Virus record (IMG/VR): IMGVR_UViG_3300048839_000573
Coordinates: 1 to 34,783 of that record
Source of the DNA: a virus
DNA: 34,783 nucleotides
Strand: one strand, 5' to 3'
This document shows, one piece after another, positions 12,887-21,416 of the stretch (the first letter of the stretch is position 1; every line of letters starts with the position of its first letter). The translations under genes and the position numbers were made by a program. The notes under the pieces were generated by a model that was not told the DNA's origin, did not search any database, and was given only the letters and a program-made list of their open reading frames with translations.

Positions 12887-12892
12887 TATAAT
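12884..12892 (+). promoter_or_regulatory. Extended -10 promoter of the rightward (late) arm
   Basis: TGA-TATAAT (12884-12892) is a perfect -10 with the TGn extension. A TTGCGA 19 bp upstream is a poor -35. The start would be near 12899, about 40 nt before the small terminase gene. No other promoter is evident before the structural genes. Confidence 0.6.
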
Positions 12893-12937
12893 GGGGCAAG
12901 ACTTGGGATAAGACGAACTTAGAGGCAATCGAACGCG

Positions 12938-13393
12938 ATGGCACAAGGAAAGCGAAGCGCGGCGCGCAAGATCAACATAGAAGAGCGCAGGCACGAGGCG
13001 CTTGAATTGCGCAAGCATGGCCTGTCGATGCGCGAGATTGCCAAGCGGCTTGGTGTGGGCGTGGCCACGATTCACGAGGACATTCGCCAGGCGCTAGCAA
13101 GTGCTATTGCGGAGAACGTGAAGGAAGCGGAGAGCCTGCGCACCTTGGAGATCGAGCGCCTCGACATGTACTTGAGCTCGATGGAAAAGAAGTTGCGCGA
13201 AGGCGACACGGCAGCCATTACGGTGGCCTTGCGCATTGCTGAGCAGCGCGCCAAGCTTCTTGGTCTGAATGCACCGGAGCGGCGCGAGATTACGGGCGAC
13301 AATGGCGGGGCAGTAGAAAACCGCGTGGCGATTGATTTCAGCAAGATGAACAGGCAAGAGTTGCGTGAATTTATCCAAGCCCTCAAAAGCTGA
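12938..13393 (+). CDS. terS: Terminase small subunit
   Basis: A helix-turn-helix (about residues 24-50; LSMREIAKRLGVGVATIHED) is followed by a helical oligomerisation region and the segment ALRIAEQRAKLLGLNAPERR (about 97-116), commonly seen in small terminases. At 151 aa it has the usual length. It should bind the packaging site and deliver DNA to the large subunit encoded next. The Shine-Dalgarno is weak: GAGG lies about 12 nt before the ATG. The next gene begins inside its 3' end. Confidence 0.85.
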   Translation: MAQGKRSAARKINIEERRHEALELRKHGLSMREIAKRLGVGVATIHEDIRQALASAIAENVKEAESLRTLEIERLDMYLSSMEKKLREGDTAAITVALRIAEQRAKLLGLNAPERREITGDNGGAVENRVAIDFSKMNRQELREFIQALKS

Positions 13394-14840
13394 CGTACTC
13401 CATGACGCGCAGGTGGAATACGCGCGCCAAAGCCTGACAGGCTTTAAGGAGCACATCTACACACGCTATGTGCACGCGCCTCATCTCGAATTGGTGGATG
13501 AGGCGCTCATGCGTGTAGTCGAATACATCGAGACAGGCGGCACATCGGGCACGCAGTTTTTGGTAATCGAGATGCCTCCGCGTCATGGCAAGTCTTTTTC
13601 CGTGTCGCAATTCCTGCCGGCTTGGTTTCTTGGGCGCAACCCGGATAAGCGCGTCATGCTCACGGGCTATCAGGCCGAACTCGTCACCAAATTTGGGCGG
13701 CGCGTGCGCAACATGATTTACACCACGCGCTTCCGCGAGACTTTCCCGCATACGCGCGTTTCTAAGGAGTCCTCCGCTGCACACAGCTTCGAGATTATCG
13801 ACAGCGACGGCGAAGGCGGCCTTGAGGCGCTGGGCATTCTTGGTGGCGCAACGGGTAAGGGCGCGCATCTGCTGATCTGCGATGACCTGATCAGAGGGCG
13901 CAAGGATGCGGAGAGCGAGACTGTCAGAAATAGCGTGTGGGATGCCTTCACGAATGACATTTATTCGCGCCTTGAGCCTGGCGGGGCCGTCATTGTCATG
14001 GGCACTCGCTGGCATGAAGACGACCCCATCGGGCGCATCAAAAACCAATTCGAAAACGTCGAGTGCATCACTATTCCGGCCCTCATCGAAACGGAAGAGC
14101 AAGCGGCGCGCGACCCACTTGGGCGCAAGGTAGGTGAAGCGTTATGGCCTGCGCGATACAACGCCGATACGCTCTCGCTTATCCGCACGCGCATGGGGGA
14201 ATATGGCTGGTCGAGCCTGTATCAGCAATCGCCCACGCCTGCGGGGGGCAACCTCTTCAAGCGCGATTGGTTTGCGCTGCGCGTCTCTTCGCACGATCTA
14301 CCGCGCATCATCAGGCGCGTGCGTTTTTGGGATTTGGCGATGAGCGAGAAGACAAGCGCCGATTACACAGCGGGCATTCTCTTGGCAGAGGGCGAAGATG
14401 GGCACATCTACGTTGAGGACGTGAAACGCGATATGGTCGATTGGGGCAACCTTCCCGAATGGATGGCAACGGTCATGCTGCAAGACGGGCCAAACGTGGC
14501 GCAGGGGATTGAAGAAGCGGGCTACATGAGCAAGGCCATACAGGCGCTTAACATCGATAAGCGCCTACGCGGGTATCAGATATGGGGTTATCCCAAGGAC
14601 CGCGACAAATACACGAATGCACTTCCATTCGTCGCTCATTGCGCCTCAGGCGTGGTACACTTGGTTAAAGCGCATTGGAATGAGAGCTTTGTTGGGGAAT
14701 TATGCGCATTCCCGCTAGGCGCGTATGATGACCAAGTAGACGCCGTAGCCGGGGCGTGGGGAATGCTGGCGGGCGGCGGTGATGAGGTTGCGGAGGTGGG
14801 CTATGCCGATTCAGCGCAGTTTAGTTACTCGGATTATTGA
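13365..14840 (+). CDS. terL: Terminase large subunit (packaging ATPase and nuclease)
   Basis: The 491-aa product has Walker A PPRHGKS (71-77), Walker B LLICDD (169-174), coupling-motif-like VMGTRWHEDD (about 206-215) and a C-terminal RNase H-type nuclease: FWDLAMSEK supplies the first acidic residue, GIEEAGY the second and AYDDQVDAVAGAW the third. It cuts concatemers and drives DNA into the prohead through the portal. The start is a GTG at 13365, overlapping the small-terminase gene by 29 nt in another frame, with AAGAG about 4-6 nt before. A later start would remove N-terminal residues typical of the family. Confidence 0.95.
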   Translation: MNLSKPSKADVLHDAQVEYARQSLTGFKEHIYTRYVHAPHLELVDEALMRVVEYIETGGTSGTQFLVIEMPPRHGKSFSVSQFLPAWFLGRNPDKRVMLTGYQAELVTKFGRRVRNMIYTTRFRETFPHTRVSKESSAAHSFEIIDSDGEGGLEALGILGGATGKGAHLLICDDLIRGRKDAESETVRNSVWDAFTNDIYSRLEPGGAVIVMGTRWHEDDPIGRIKNQFENVECITIPALIETEEQAARDPLGRKVGEALWPARYNADTLSLIRTRMGEYGWSSLYQQSPTPAGGNLFKRDWFALRVSSHDLPRIIRRVRFWDLAMSEKTSADYTAGILLAEGEDGHIYVEDVKRDMVDWGNLPEWMATVMLQDGPNVAQGIEEAGYMSKAIQALNIDKRLRGYQIWGYPKDRDKYTNALPFVAHCASGVVHLVKAHWNESFVGELCAFPLGAYDDQVDAVAGAWGMLAGGGDEVAEVGYADSAQFSYSDY

Positions 14841-15054
14841 TAGCCTGCGCGCGCGCTGGGCGGAGGAGCTTGCGGCCATGCCACCGGAAGCGATGGCGGC
14901 CTGGGGGGAAGATGCGTCATCCATCGAGGATGGCGGCGGTTATGATATGATAGAGACTAATGATATCCCTGAATGTATCCGAGGAGATTATGAGGGATGG
15001 GACATATCCGGCAGGCTCTCGACAAAATACGCGCGCTCTTTCGGCCTCAAGTAA
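14803..15054 (+). CDS. Possible small protein between terminase and portal (83 aa)
   Basis: An ATG at 14803 (MPIQRSLVTRIIDSLRARWA) with GGAGG 6 nt upstream overlaps the terminase end by 38 nt and the portal start by 58 nt, spanning a gap that otherwise lacks a gene. The product has a basic N-terminus and an acidic middle. No family is recognised. The good ribosome site and position favour a gene; the large overlaps count against it. Confidence 0.5.
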   Translation: MPIQRSLVTRIIDSLRARWAEELAAMPPEAMAAWGEDASSIEDGGGYDMIETNDIPECIRGDYEGWDISGRLSTKYARSFGLK

Positions 15055-16661
15055 CGCCTGAGATCATCTACCCACCGACCACGCTTAAGGCGGAGTTTGG
15101 CGAAGCGGAGGCATCTCTCATCCATGATGGCGTAGACTACCGTCAGCCGATGGTGCTGCCCGGTTGGTTGCAGCGCGAATGGCAGAAGGCGGGCACGCTG
15201 CAAGAAAACTTTTCTTCGATGGCGCAGACCTACACTAGCCAATTCGGCAACCCCTACCGCGCGCCCACCGATGGCCCGGTCAGCCCCACCACAGAAGACC
15301 CGCTGAAAGAGTGGGACTGGATGACGCGCGAGCGCGTCTTGTCTTCTACCCACGCGGCCTATCAGCGTAACCCGCTGGCCAATTCCATCGTGCAATTCAC
15401 GCGCGATTTCGTGGTGGGCGACGGCTTCAACCTGACCTGCAAAAACAAGGCTATTCATGATGCGCTGATGGAGTTCATTGAAGACCCCGACAACGCCATC
15501 CGCGAGTATGAGCAGCAGGCGATTGTGGACCTGCAAACGGACGGCGAAATCATCCTGCGTTTTTTCGAGGATGCCGAGCGCATCGTGGCTGTACCGCAAC
15601 GGCCATGGGAACTGCGCGCGATCAAGACGGAACGCGGTTTCTTCCGCAGACCCATCTCCTATGAATTTTTCTACTATCTCACCGAAGGCGATGACCCAAC
15701 GTCGCAGACCATGACGGAGCGCGAGATCGTAGACGCGAGTTCCATTCTCTTTTGCGCCATCAATCGCCACGCCTATGAATTGCGCGGGCGGCCTGACCTC
15801 TACCGCTTACTTCCTTGGTTGCAGGCTGATAAGGCCTTCCATGAGGAAAGCGCCCGACAGCACAAATGGCGGAATGCAGTGTACTGGCACGTCAAGGTCG
15901 CCAATGCAACGGCGGAAGTGCTGGCGGCGGTGAAGAGTATTTGGCGCAAACCGCCTCCGCCTGGGTCGGCTTACATTAGCTCAGACAAGCAGGAGTTAAT
16001 GGCGGTCAACAACTCGGCAAGCGGCGGCGGGGAGGAATACATTGGGCGCGCCATTCGCCTGATGGTCATTCTTGGCGCGCGCTTGCCTGAGTATTTCTTT
16101 GCCGATGGCGAGAACGCCAATCTCGCATCAGCCACCAAGCAGGAATTGCCCGCGCTAGCCAAGTTTGAAGCCTTCCAACACATTCTCGTGCGTCAGCTTT
16201 GGATACCACTCTTCAAGCGCGTCATTCAGAAGCTGGTCGATGCGGGTGAGTTGCCGGAATACGTGGAAGTACAGGACTCTAACTGGGAGCCTGTGTATAA
16301 GCCTGCGATGGATGACGAGACACAGCAGAAGGAAGACCCCGTACTCGCCATTGATGCCTTTGAGGTGGCCTATGAGCCGGTGACAAGCCAAAATCTCCTC
16401 ACGATGGCGCAGGCGTATGAAGTGATGCTCAATAACGCCTTGGTAAGCGAGCGCTCTGCACAGGAAGAGCTTGGGCTTGATCCTAGCGTGGAAGCTAAGC
16501 GCATGGCCGCAGAGCAGAGCCGCAAGATGCGCGAGATTAAGATGGGACAGCGCCCGGACCCGTTCAACCCGTTGGGCCTGAATGCACCGCCGCAGACTGA
16601 AGAGGAAGAAGAAGAGACGCCGGAGGAAGCGCGTGGGGCGCGTAACGAAGCAGCAAATTAA
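14997..16661 (+). CDS. Portal protein
   Basis: A 554-aa protein in the canonical slot between large terminase and the Mu F/SPP1 gp7-like gene. Features include the N-terminal clip/wing region with YQRNPLANSIVQFTRDFVVG (about 120-140), a long helix-rich core, the loop ANLASATKQE (about 373-382) that precedes the channel stem helix in this family, and a Glu-rich disordered C-terminus ending in ARGARNEAAN. Twelve copies should form the vertex channel for DNA. The ATG at 14997 has GGAG about 10 nt upstream. The 3' end overlaps the next gene. Confidence 0.9.
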   Translation: MGHIRQALDKIRALFRPQVTPEIIYPPTTLKAEFGEAEASLIHDGVDYRQPMVLPGWLQREWQKAGTLQENFSSMAQTYTSQFGNPYRAPTDGPVSPTTEDPLKEWDWMTRERVLSSTHAAYQRNPLANSIVQFTRDFVVGDGFNLTCKNKAIHDALMEFIEDPDNAIREYEQQAIVDLQTDGEIILRFFEDAERIVAVPQRPWELRAIKTERGFFRRPISYEFFYYLTEGDDPTSQTMTEREIVDASSILFCAINRHAYELRGRPDLYRLLPWLQADKAFHEESARQHKWRNAVYWHVKVANATAEVLAAVKSIWRKPPPPGSAYISSDKQELMAVNNSASGGGEEYIGRAIRLMVILGARLPEYFFADGENANLASATKQELPALAKFEAFQHILVRQLWIPLFKRVIQKLVDAGELPEYVEVQDSNWEPVYKPAMDDETQQKEDPVLAIDAFEVAYEPVTSQNLLTMAQAYEVMLNNALVSERSAQEELGLDPSVEAKRMAAEQSRKMREIKMGQRPDPFNPLGLNAPPQTEEEEEETPEEARGARNEAAN

Positions 16662-17679
16662 GCGCGTGCTCGATCCCGACTGGGTGCGGGCGGCTGACGT
16701 GCCCCATTTGGGGTTGCGCTATGCGGAGACGCTGATTAAGCGCCTGATCATGACGCTAGAGGCGCGGGCAGTGGAAGAGCAGGCGCGCCTCTATACACGC
16801 ACCTACCAAACCATAAGGACGAGGGCGCAGAACAGCGCTGAGCGCCTGAACGTGAATACCGCCTCATCGGATCGCATGACGGCCATCTGGCGCGCGGAAG
16901 TGAATGAGGCGCTAGAGGAAGAACTCCCGCGCCTGACGCAAAGCTTGCAGCGCACGGGCCTGCGCTATGCGGCGGCGGCTTACGTGTTGGGCTACTATGG
17001 GCAGGCGTGGGAACTAGACGTGAACACGGTAAGCGAGTTCCGCCCCAATGCACCTACGCCGCCGCCTGCGCAACTCATTGACCTGCTCAGCAGTGCTCAA
17101 CCCGTCTCGCAGGATGCCTATGCTGAAATGATCTATCAGCTACTCGGTGTCGATTGGCGCGATTTTTATGCGCCTGAGATGGACATTCTCTTACCGCAAT
17201 TGCGCGCGCAAGTTCTGCAAGGCACAAGTCAAGGAGAGAGTATCCCCGACATTATGCGCCGGTTGCGCGAGACGATGGGCATTTCAACAGACCGACGCAG
17301 GGGCTACCGCGCCAACTTTAACCGCGTGCAAACCATTACGCGCACGACAGTAAACCAAGTCAGCAACGATGGTGCATATTCCATCTTCCAGCAAAACGCC
17401 GATGTACTCAGCGGATACCAATGGATCGTAGCGAGAGATGAGCGCCTGTGTCCTAGTTGCTTAGAAAAAGCAAATCGCGTGTATAATATCAATGACGTGG
17501 AGCGACCACCGTTGCACCCCAATTGTAGGTGCACGATTATTCCGGTGATCGATCCCAACTGGCTCACGAATGCGACGGAGCCACCGCGTCAGAGTTTCGG
17601 GGCATGGTTAGAAGATTCGGGCGCTTCGGCGTTTTTGGCAGGCTTTATGGCGGCGGGCAGATCGGGGAGGATTGGATGA
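16633..17679 (+). CDS. Mu F / SPP1 gp7-like head morphogenesis protein
   Basis: I start at the GTG at 16633 with AGGA about 6 nt upstream, giving 348 aa; the longer frame merely shifts the portal's Glu-rich codons into an Arg/Lys run. The C-terminal third holds the family signature: TRTTVNQVSNDGAY, then RDERLCPSCLEKAN and PPLHPNCRCTIIPV, with four Cys and a His likely to bind metal. Family members bind the portal and are packaged in a few copies in the head, affecting DNA ejection. The stop overlaps the next ATG as ATGA. Confidence 0.9.
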   Translation: MGRVTKQQIKRVLDPDWVRAADVPHLGLRYAETLIKRLIMTLEARAVEEQARLYTRTYQTIRTRAQNSAERLNVNTASSDRMTAIWRAEVNEALEEELPRLTQSLQRTGLRYAAAAYVLGYYGQAWELDVNTVSEFRPNAPTPPPAQLIDLLSSAQPVSQDAYAEMIYQLLGVDWRDFYAPEMDILLPQLRAQVLQGTSQGESIPDIMRRLRETMGISTDRRRGYRANFNRVQTITRTTVNQVSNDGAYSIFQQNADVLSGYQWIVARDERLCPSCLEKANRVYNINDVERPPLHPNCRCTIIPVIDPNWLTNATEPPRQSFGAWLEDSGASAFLAGFMAAGRSGRIG

Positions 17680-18731
17680 AGGCATTTTTAGAAGCGCACG
17701 CGTGCGATTTGAGCGAAGCGCAGATTGACAGCGAAGCACGCGTCATCAAAAACGTGGTGCTCATCAGGCCGGGCGAGAGCAAAAACAAGCGCGAGTATCC
17801 GGAGGCGGTCTTGCAGCAGGCCGCGCCTGTGTTTGAGGGCGTCAAGGCATACGCCGATCACCCCACCGCGCAGGACCTCAAACAGCGACGCGAGCGCAGC
17901 ATCCGTGAGATTACCGGGTGGTACTCGAACGTACGCTATGAAGAGGGAGCGCTGCGGGCAGATCGCCACTTCACGCGCACGCAGGCGGGCGTGGATGCGC
18001 TGGCCATTGCCGAGGACATCCTCAGCGGGCGCGCTCCTGCAAGTCTGGCGGGCTTGTCTATCAATGCAGTGGGGCAGGCGCGCTCACGCGATGACGGCGG
18101 CTTGGTGGTCGAGGCCATCACGGCGGCCCATAGCGTGGATGACGTGACCACGCCCGCAGCAGGCGGAACTTACCTGGCGGCTTCATCGGGCGACGAAATT
18201 CTAAGCGCAGTGCTCGAAAGCTTGTCGTTTGAAGAGTGGTTTGCCATGCGCCCGGAGTACGTCAAACGGGTGCAGAATGAGATGAAGACTGTACGACAGG
18301 ACAAGGCCATTACGGAGGCAAAAGCCTTGGCGGATGAGCTGTCCGGGTCGTTGAAAGTCGAGCAGGCAAAGGCGGAGGCGCTGCAAGCGGAGATCGTGGC
18401 TGCCCGCGAGGAACTGATGCGGGTAAGGCGGGAGTTGGCAGTCAATGACGCGCTGGCGAAAGTCAAGAGTTTGCCTGCGGAATGGGTGAAGGCGCTGCGC
18501 GAGGAGTTAATGAGCAGCGACCCCAATGAGTGGGAGGGCATTATGGCCCGTGAGAAAGACAAGGCACAGGCCGTGCGAGCGCCCGTCCCGGTGCGCGGGG
18601 CAGGTCAGCAGGTGCAAGCCGTCATGGAAACAGTGAATGCTGCTCCGGTGCGGAAGATGCATGTGCTGCCGGAACCTGACGAGAATTCTGAGGACTGGGC
18701 GCGCCGCATGGCGCAAATCGGACGCAACTAA
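17676..18731 (+). CDS. Capsid maturation protease fused to a scaffold-like coiled coil
   Basis: The ATG at 17676 (MKAFLEAHACDLSEAQIDSE) has GGAGG about 6 nt upstream and an ATGA overlap with the preceding stop. Residues about 25-165 match phage prohead proteases: RPGESKNKREYP, then YADHP with His62, an ADRHFTRT strand, AGLSINAVG with Ser128 and HSVDDVTTPAAGG (152-164). His62 and Ser128 are my candidates for the catalytic pair. From about 205 to 285 there is a long coiled coil (KVEQAKAEALQAEIVAAREE) suited to scaffolding, then a Pro-rich tail. Protease and scaffold in one polypeptide are known in several phages; the scaffold would be self-cleaved during maturation. Confidence 0.78.
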   Translation: MKAFLEAHACDLSEAQIDSEARVIKNVVLIRPGESKNKREYPEAVLQQAAPVFEGVKAYADHPTAQDLKQRRERSIREITGWYSNVRYEEGALRADRHFTRTQAGVDALAIAEDILSGRAPASLAGLSINAVGQARSRDDGGLVVEAITAAHSVDDVTTPAAGGTYLAASSGDEILSAVLESLSFEEWFAMRPEYVKRVQNEMKTVRQDKAITEAKALADELSGSLKVEQAKAEALQAEIVAAREELMRVRRELAVNDALAKVKSLPAEWVKALREELMSSDPNEWEGIMAREKDKAQAVRAPVPVRGAGQQVQAVMETVNAAPVRKMHVLPEPDENSEDWARRMAQIGRN

Positions 18732-18746
18732 CGAGGAGAGACTACA

Positions 18747-19265
18747 ATGGCGGTATCAGCAAAAGACGCCGTGTTCGATATTCCGATGGAGTACAAGTTC
18801 AACATCGATTTCGGCTCGGCTTCCAACAAGATCAACCCTGGCGATTGGCTCAAGTACAGCGGGCAGGCGGTAGAGGGCACGGCCATCGGTGCGGCTTCCC
18901 CTTCTGGCGCAGGCATCGCGCTGCAGGCCAACCCCACCTTCGACCAGGCAGGTCGTATCGTGACGGCTACCGCGCTGCTCTTTGCGCGTGAGGGCGTCTT
19001 CCGCGTTTCGGCGGCATTCAGTGGCGCAATTCCGCTCGGCACTCCGGTCTATCCTACTACTACGGGTTCAGGCGTCAATGCTCCAACGGGCTTGACGGGC
19101 GTGGGTGCAACGTGGCAGACGGCAGCCCCGACGCTGGTGTCAGGCACGGCGGCTCCTTCGCTGGCGGTGGGTCGCGTCATCAAGTGGTATAATACGGGTC
19201 CGGCAGGGACTGGTCAGATGGACGTACTCATCACGTATCCCTTTAATGCCGCTGGCTACTACTAG
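18747..19265 (+). CDS. Head decoration-like protein
   Basis: A 172-aa Gly/Ala/Thr-rich beta protein directly before the major capsid gene, the usual place for a decoration protein. It starts MAVSAKDAVFDIPMEYKFNI and has segments such as KINPGDWLKYSGQAVEGTAI that resemble capsid-cementing barrel proteins (DUF2190-like). GAGGAGAG lies 6 nt before the ATG. A capsid stabiliser is inferred from context and composition; it could also be a surface glycan acceptor for the downstream glycosyltransferases. Confidence 0.65.
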   Translation: MAVSAKDAVFDIPMEYKFNIDFGSASNKINPGDWLKYSGQAVEGTAIGAASPSGAGIALQANPTFDQAGRIVTATALLFAREGVFRVSAAFSGAIPLGTPVYPTTTGSGVNAPTGLTGVGATWQTAAPTLVSGTAAPSLAVGRVIKWYNTGPAGTGQMDVLITYPFNAAGYY

Positions 19266-19276
19266 GAGAGACCGAC

Positions 19277-20386
19277 ATGGCGAAGAAAAGCACTATCATC
19301 AACATTGGCGACCCGCGCAGCGAGAGCACCTGGAAGCGCGAGACGATTGACCACGAGAACGCCGGGGAAGTGAACTTCGACGTACTCGAAGCCTATCAGG
19401 AGGCCCTCCACAAGTCGGCTTATGAGGCCAACACGCGCAACTTCCTAGAAGCCTTCGTAGGTTCCCCGGACGCACAAAACATGCTGCGCGATGGCATTCG
19501 CTACATGGCTTTCTCCACGTATCGCGGCATCGAGCCGACGTGGAATAGCTTCGCGCACGTGATGACTTCGACCCGTGAGCAGGAAGAATACCTGCGCGAC
19601 AGCGCTATCGGCACACTGCCCGAAGTTCCGAGCGGTACGGAAGTACCGGAACTGCAAGGCGGCTTCGAGGGTGGCGCGCTCATCAAGAACAAGCGCTATG
19701 CGGGTATCGTGCGCCTCAAGGTGGATGACATCCGCTTTGACCGCATTGGCAAGATCGGGCAGGTTGGCCCTGACCTGGGGCGCAGCGGTCGCATGACCGA
19801 AGAAGAGGTCGTGTATAACGCCATCACCACGACAGCCAACTATACGCGCAACGTGACGACGGGCGACAATGACATTGGCGCAAACACCGAGGCCCTGACC
19901 TTCAACGGCACGGGCTTTGAAAAGGCCGTGAATATCATCAGCACGGCGCGGGATCGCCGCAGCGGCGCTTACCTGGGCTTCCAGCCGGACACCATCATCA
20001 TCGGCCCGCGTATGGAAATCCCGGTCAAGCAGCTTCTGCTGACGGGCGATCTGACGCGCGTGGGTGGCAATACGACCAATGAGGTGCGCGGCACGGGTTC
20101 AGACATCAATCACTATCGTGGCATGATTCAGCGCATCGTGATCTCACCCTGGTTCGGCACGTCCACCGCTTACGGTTGGGCACTGGTCGATAGCTCAGTG
20201 ATGAGCTTCGTCTTCCAGCAGCTGGAGGCGTTCAACGTCGTGCAGGAAAGCCGCGGCGTGACGAGCGAATCGTGGCTCACAACTGACAGCATCCGCTATC
20301 TCGTGCAGGGTTATTTCGGCACGGGCTTCGTGGATGATCGCGCGTGGTTCTATAGCAGCTCCACAACTGCACCCACCGTCAGCTAA
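19277..20386 (+). CDS. Major capsid protein (HK97 fold)
   Basis: 369 aa, in the canonical position after protease/scaffold and decoration genes. The N-terminal arm (1-45) is charged. The core contains AHVMTSTREQEEYLRDSAIG (about 93-112), a Gly-rich E-loop-like segment (PSGTEVPELQGGFEGGALIK), a spine-like region TEEEVVYNAITTTANYTRN and late strands with DTIIIGPRMEIPVKQLLLTG. The C-terminal third (RGMIQRIVISPW) fits the A-domain. It resembles Mu-type/HK97-fold capsid proteins. AGGAGAG lies about 8 nt upstream. A GC hairpin follows the stop. Confidence 0.85.
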   Translation: MAKKSTIINIGDPRSESTWKRETIDHENAGEVNFDVLEAYQEALHKSAYEANTRNFLEAFVGSPDAQNMLRDGIRYMAFSTYRGIEPTWNSFAHVMTSTREQEEYLRDSAIGTLPEVPSGTEVPELQGGFEGGALIKNKRYAGIVRLKVDDIRFDRIGKIGQVGPDLGRSGRMTEEEVVYNAITTTANYTRNVTTGDNDIGANTEALTFNGTGFEKAVNIISTARDRRSGAYLGFQPDTIIIGPRMEIPVKQLLLTGDLTRVGGNTTNEVRGTGSDINHYRGMIQRIVISPWFGTSTAYGWALVDSSVMSFVFQQLEAFNVVQESRGVTSESWLTTDSIRYLVQGYFGTGFVDDRAWFYSSSTTAPTVS

Positions 20387-20394
20387 CAGGACGC

Positions 20395-20417
20395 GGGGAG
20401 GGGCAACCCTCCCCTTT
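20395..20417 (+). terminator. Hairpin after the major capsid gene
   Basis: GGGGAGGG (20395-20402), loop GCAA, CCCTCCCC (20407-20414), then TTT. The stem is perfect and GC-rich but the T-tract is short and broken by C, so it may be a partial terminator or a 3' stabiliser raising capsid mRNA over downstream genes. Confidence 0.55.
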
Positions 20418-20440
20418 CCCCTATCTAAGGAGAACGCAGC

Positions 20441-20896
20441 ATGATCGTATTTGAACAGAACGGCCAGATCACACCTGAGGGCCAAAAGGTCATTGACTAC
20501 ATCGAGAGCTTCCGCGAGACGCTGAATAACCCGGCGCAGTTCAACAAGCTCTCCGGTATGGTGCAGTACTACCTCGTGAACGTGAGAGAGGGCGTGCTGA
20601 CGCCTGCGCAGTATCTGCGAGACTACCCAAGCTCGGCCAATGCCGTCTTGGACCTCGTGAAGGCTGACGAAGAGAAGGCCGCGATGGCCGAGGCAGTGGA
20701 AGAGACGAGCGACAAGGTAGGCGAGTTGACTGAAGCGCTTGACACGCTGAAGCAGGAATTGGCGCAGGCCCTCGCTCGTATTCAGGAGCTTGAAAAGCCC
20801 GCCGCCCCTGCCAAGAAGAGCAAGAAGGTGGTCAAGGAATCTGACCCAGGCGAAGAACCGGAAGAACCGGAAGCCGAACCCGTAGAGGAAGAATAG
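20441..20896 (+). CDS. Hypothetical structural-region protein with coiled coil and acidic tail (151 aa)
   Basis: The N-terminal 75 residues (MIVFEQNGQITPEGQKVIDY) are followed by a coiled coil (EETSDKVGELTEALDTLKQE, about 85-115) and a low-complexity tail with a Lys run and a Glu/Pro run. AGGAG lies 8 nt before the ATG. It occupies the place of head-associated accessory genes just after the capsid gene. No family is recognised; a small head or connector accessory protein is possible. Confidence 0.78.
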   Translation: MIVFEQNGQITPEGQKVIDYIESFRETLNNPAQFNKLSGMVQYYLVNVREGVLTPAQYLRDYPSSANAVLDLVKADEEKAAMAEAVEETSDKVGELTEALDTLKQELAQALARIQELEKPAAPAKKSKKVVKESDPGEEPEEPEAEPVEEE

Positions 20897-20897
20897 C

Positions 20898-21413
20898 ATG
20901 ACGCTCACGACAGCGCAGCAAATCAGGCTACGCATCCAAGACCAGCCTCGGCGCGCTGACGTGACACGCTACGGGGATGGTACAGCCACGACCTTCTACA
21001 CAGAGCAGGCCAACCTGACGAGCGCATCGGCCTTTGTGCCTGCGGCGGGCGGTTGGTCTGCAACGGGTTGCTCATTCGACGCGAGTGGCATTGTCAGCTT
21101 CAGTGGCGTAGTGAGTGCCAATTCAGCCTTTCGCCTGACTTACACATACAGCGTGTTCAGCGATGGCGAGATTGCCCATTTCAACACAGTAGGCGGCGGT
21201 GTGTTGGGCGCAAGTTTGGAGGCGGTACAAGCCCTCATGTTTGACAGCCTCAAGCGGGCGTCATGGCGTGCCCCGGATGGCTCATCCTATGACGATACGC
21301 GGGCGATGGACATGCTTAACTCGCTGTATGCTAAGCTGAAGGAAGAGCAGCACGAGCAGGCAGACCTGAGCGCGGGCTTGCAGTCGTGGTCGATCACACA
21401 AGAGGAGATTTAG
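20898..21413 (+). CDS. Putative head-tail connector (adaptor) protein
   Basis: 171 aa. The layout resembles adaptor proteins: an N-terminal segment with QQIRLRIQDQPRRADVTRYG, an inserted beta domain (about 30-100), and a helical C-terminus (LEAVQALMFDSLKRASWRAP, about 97-116) with KLKEEQHEQADLSAGLQSWS. The beta insert (TATTFYTEQANLTSASAFVP) is unusual for a connector and looks like a small surface-exposed fold. It lies 1 nt after the preceding gene and 3 nt before the next. Assignment is by position and helix pattern. Confidence 0.6.
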   Translation: MTLTTAQQIRLRIQDQPRRADVTRYGDGTATTFYTEQANLTSASAFVPAAGGWSATGCSFDASGIVSFSGVVSANSAFRLTYTYSVFSDGEIAHFNTVGGGVLGASLEAVQALMFDSLKRASWRAPDGSSYDDTRAMDMLNSLYAKLKEEQHEQADLSAGLQSWSITQEEI

Positions 21414-21416
21414 GCC

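Noticed and set aside
14988-15770. Long minus-strand open frame (260 codons) opposite the portal gene
   Set aside because: Shadow of a GC-rich gene: no ribosome site, unlikely composition, fully covered by a strongly supported portal frame.
19186-19193. TGG-TATAAT-like sequence 84 nt before the major capsid gene
   Set aside because: It lies inside the decoration-like gene (coding KWYNT) and has no -35; it could still be a weak capsid promoter, but the sequence alone does not support it.
20195-20935. Long minus-strand open frame (246 codons) opposite the capsid gene end
   Set aside because: Antisense to well-supported genes and crossing the intergenic hairpin; no start signal or recognisable domain.
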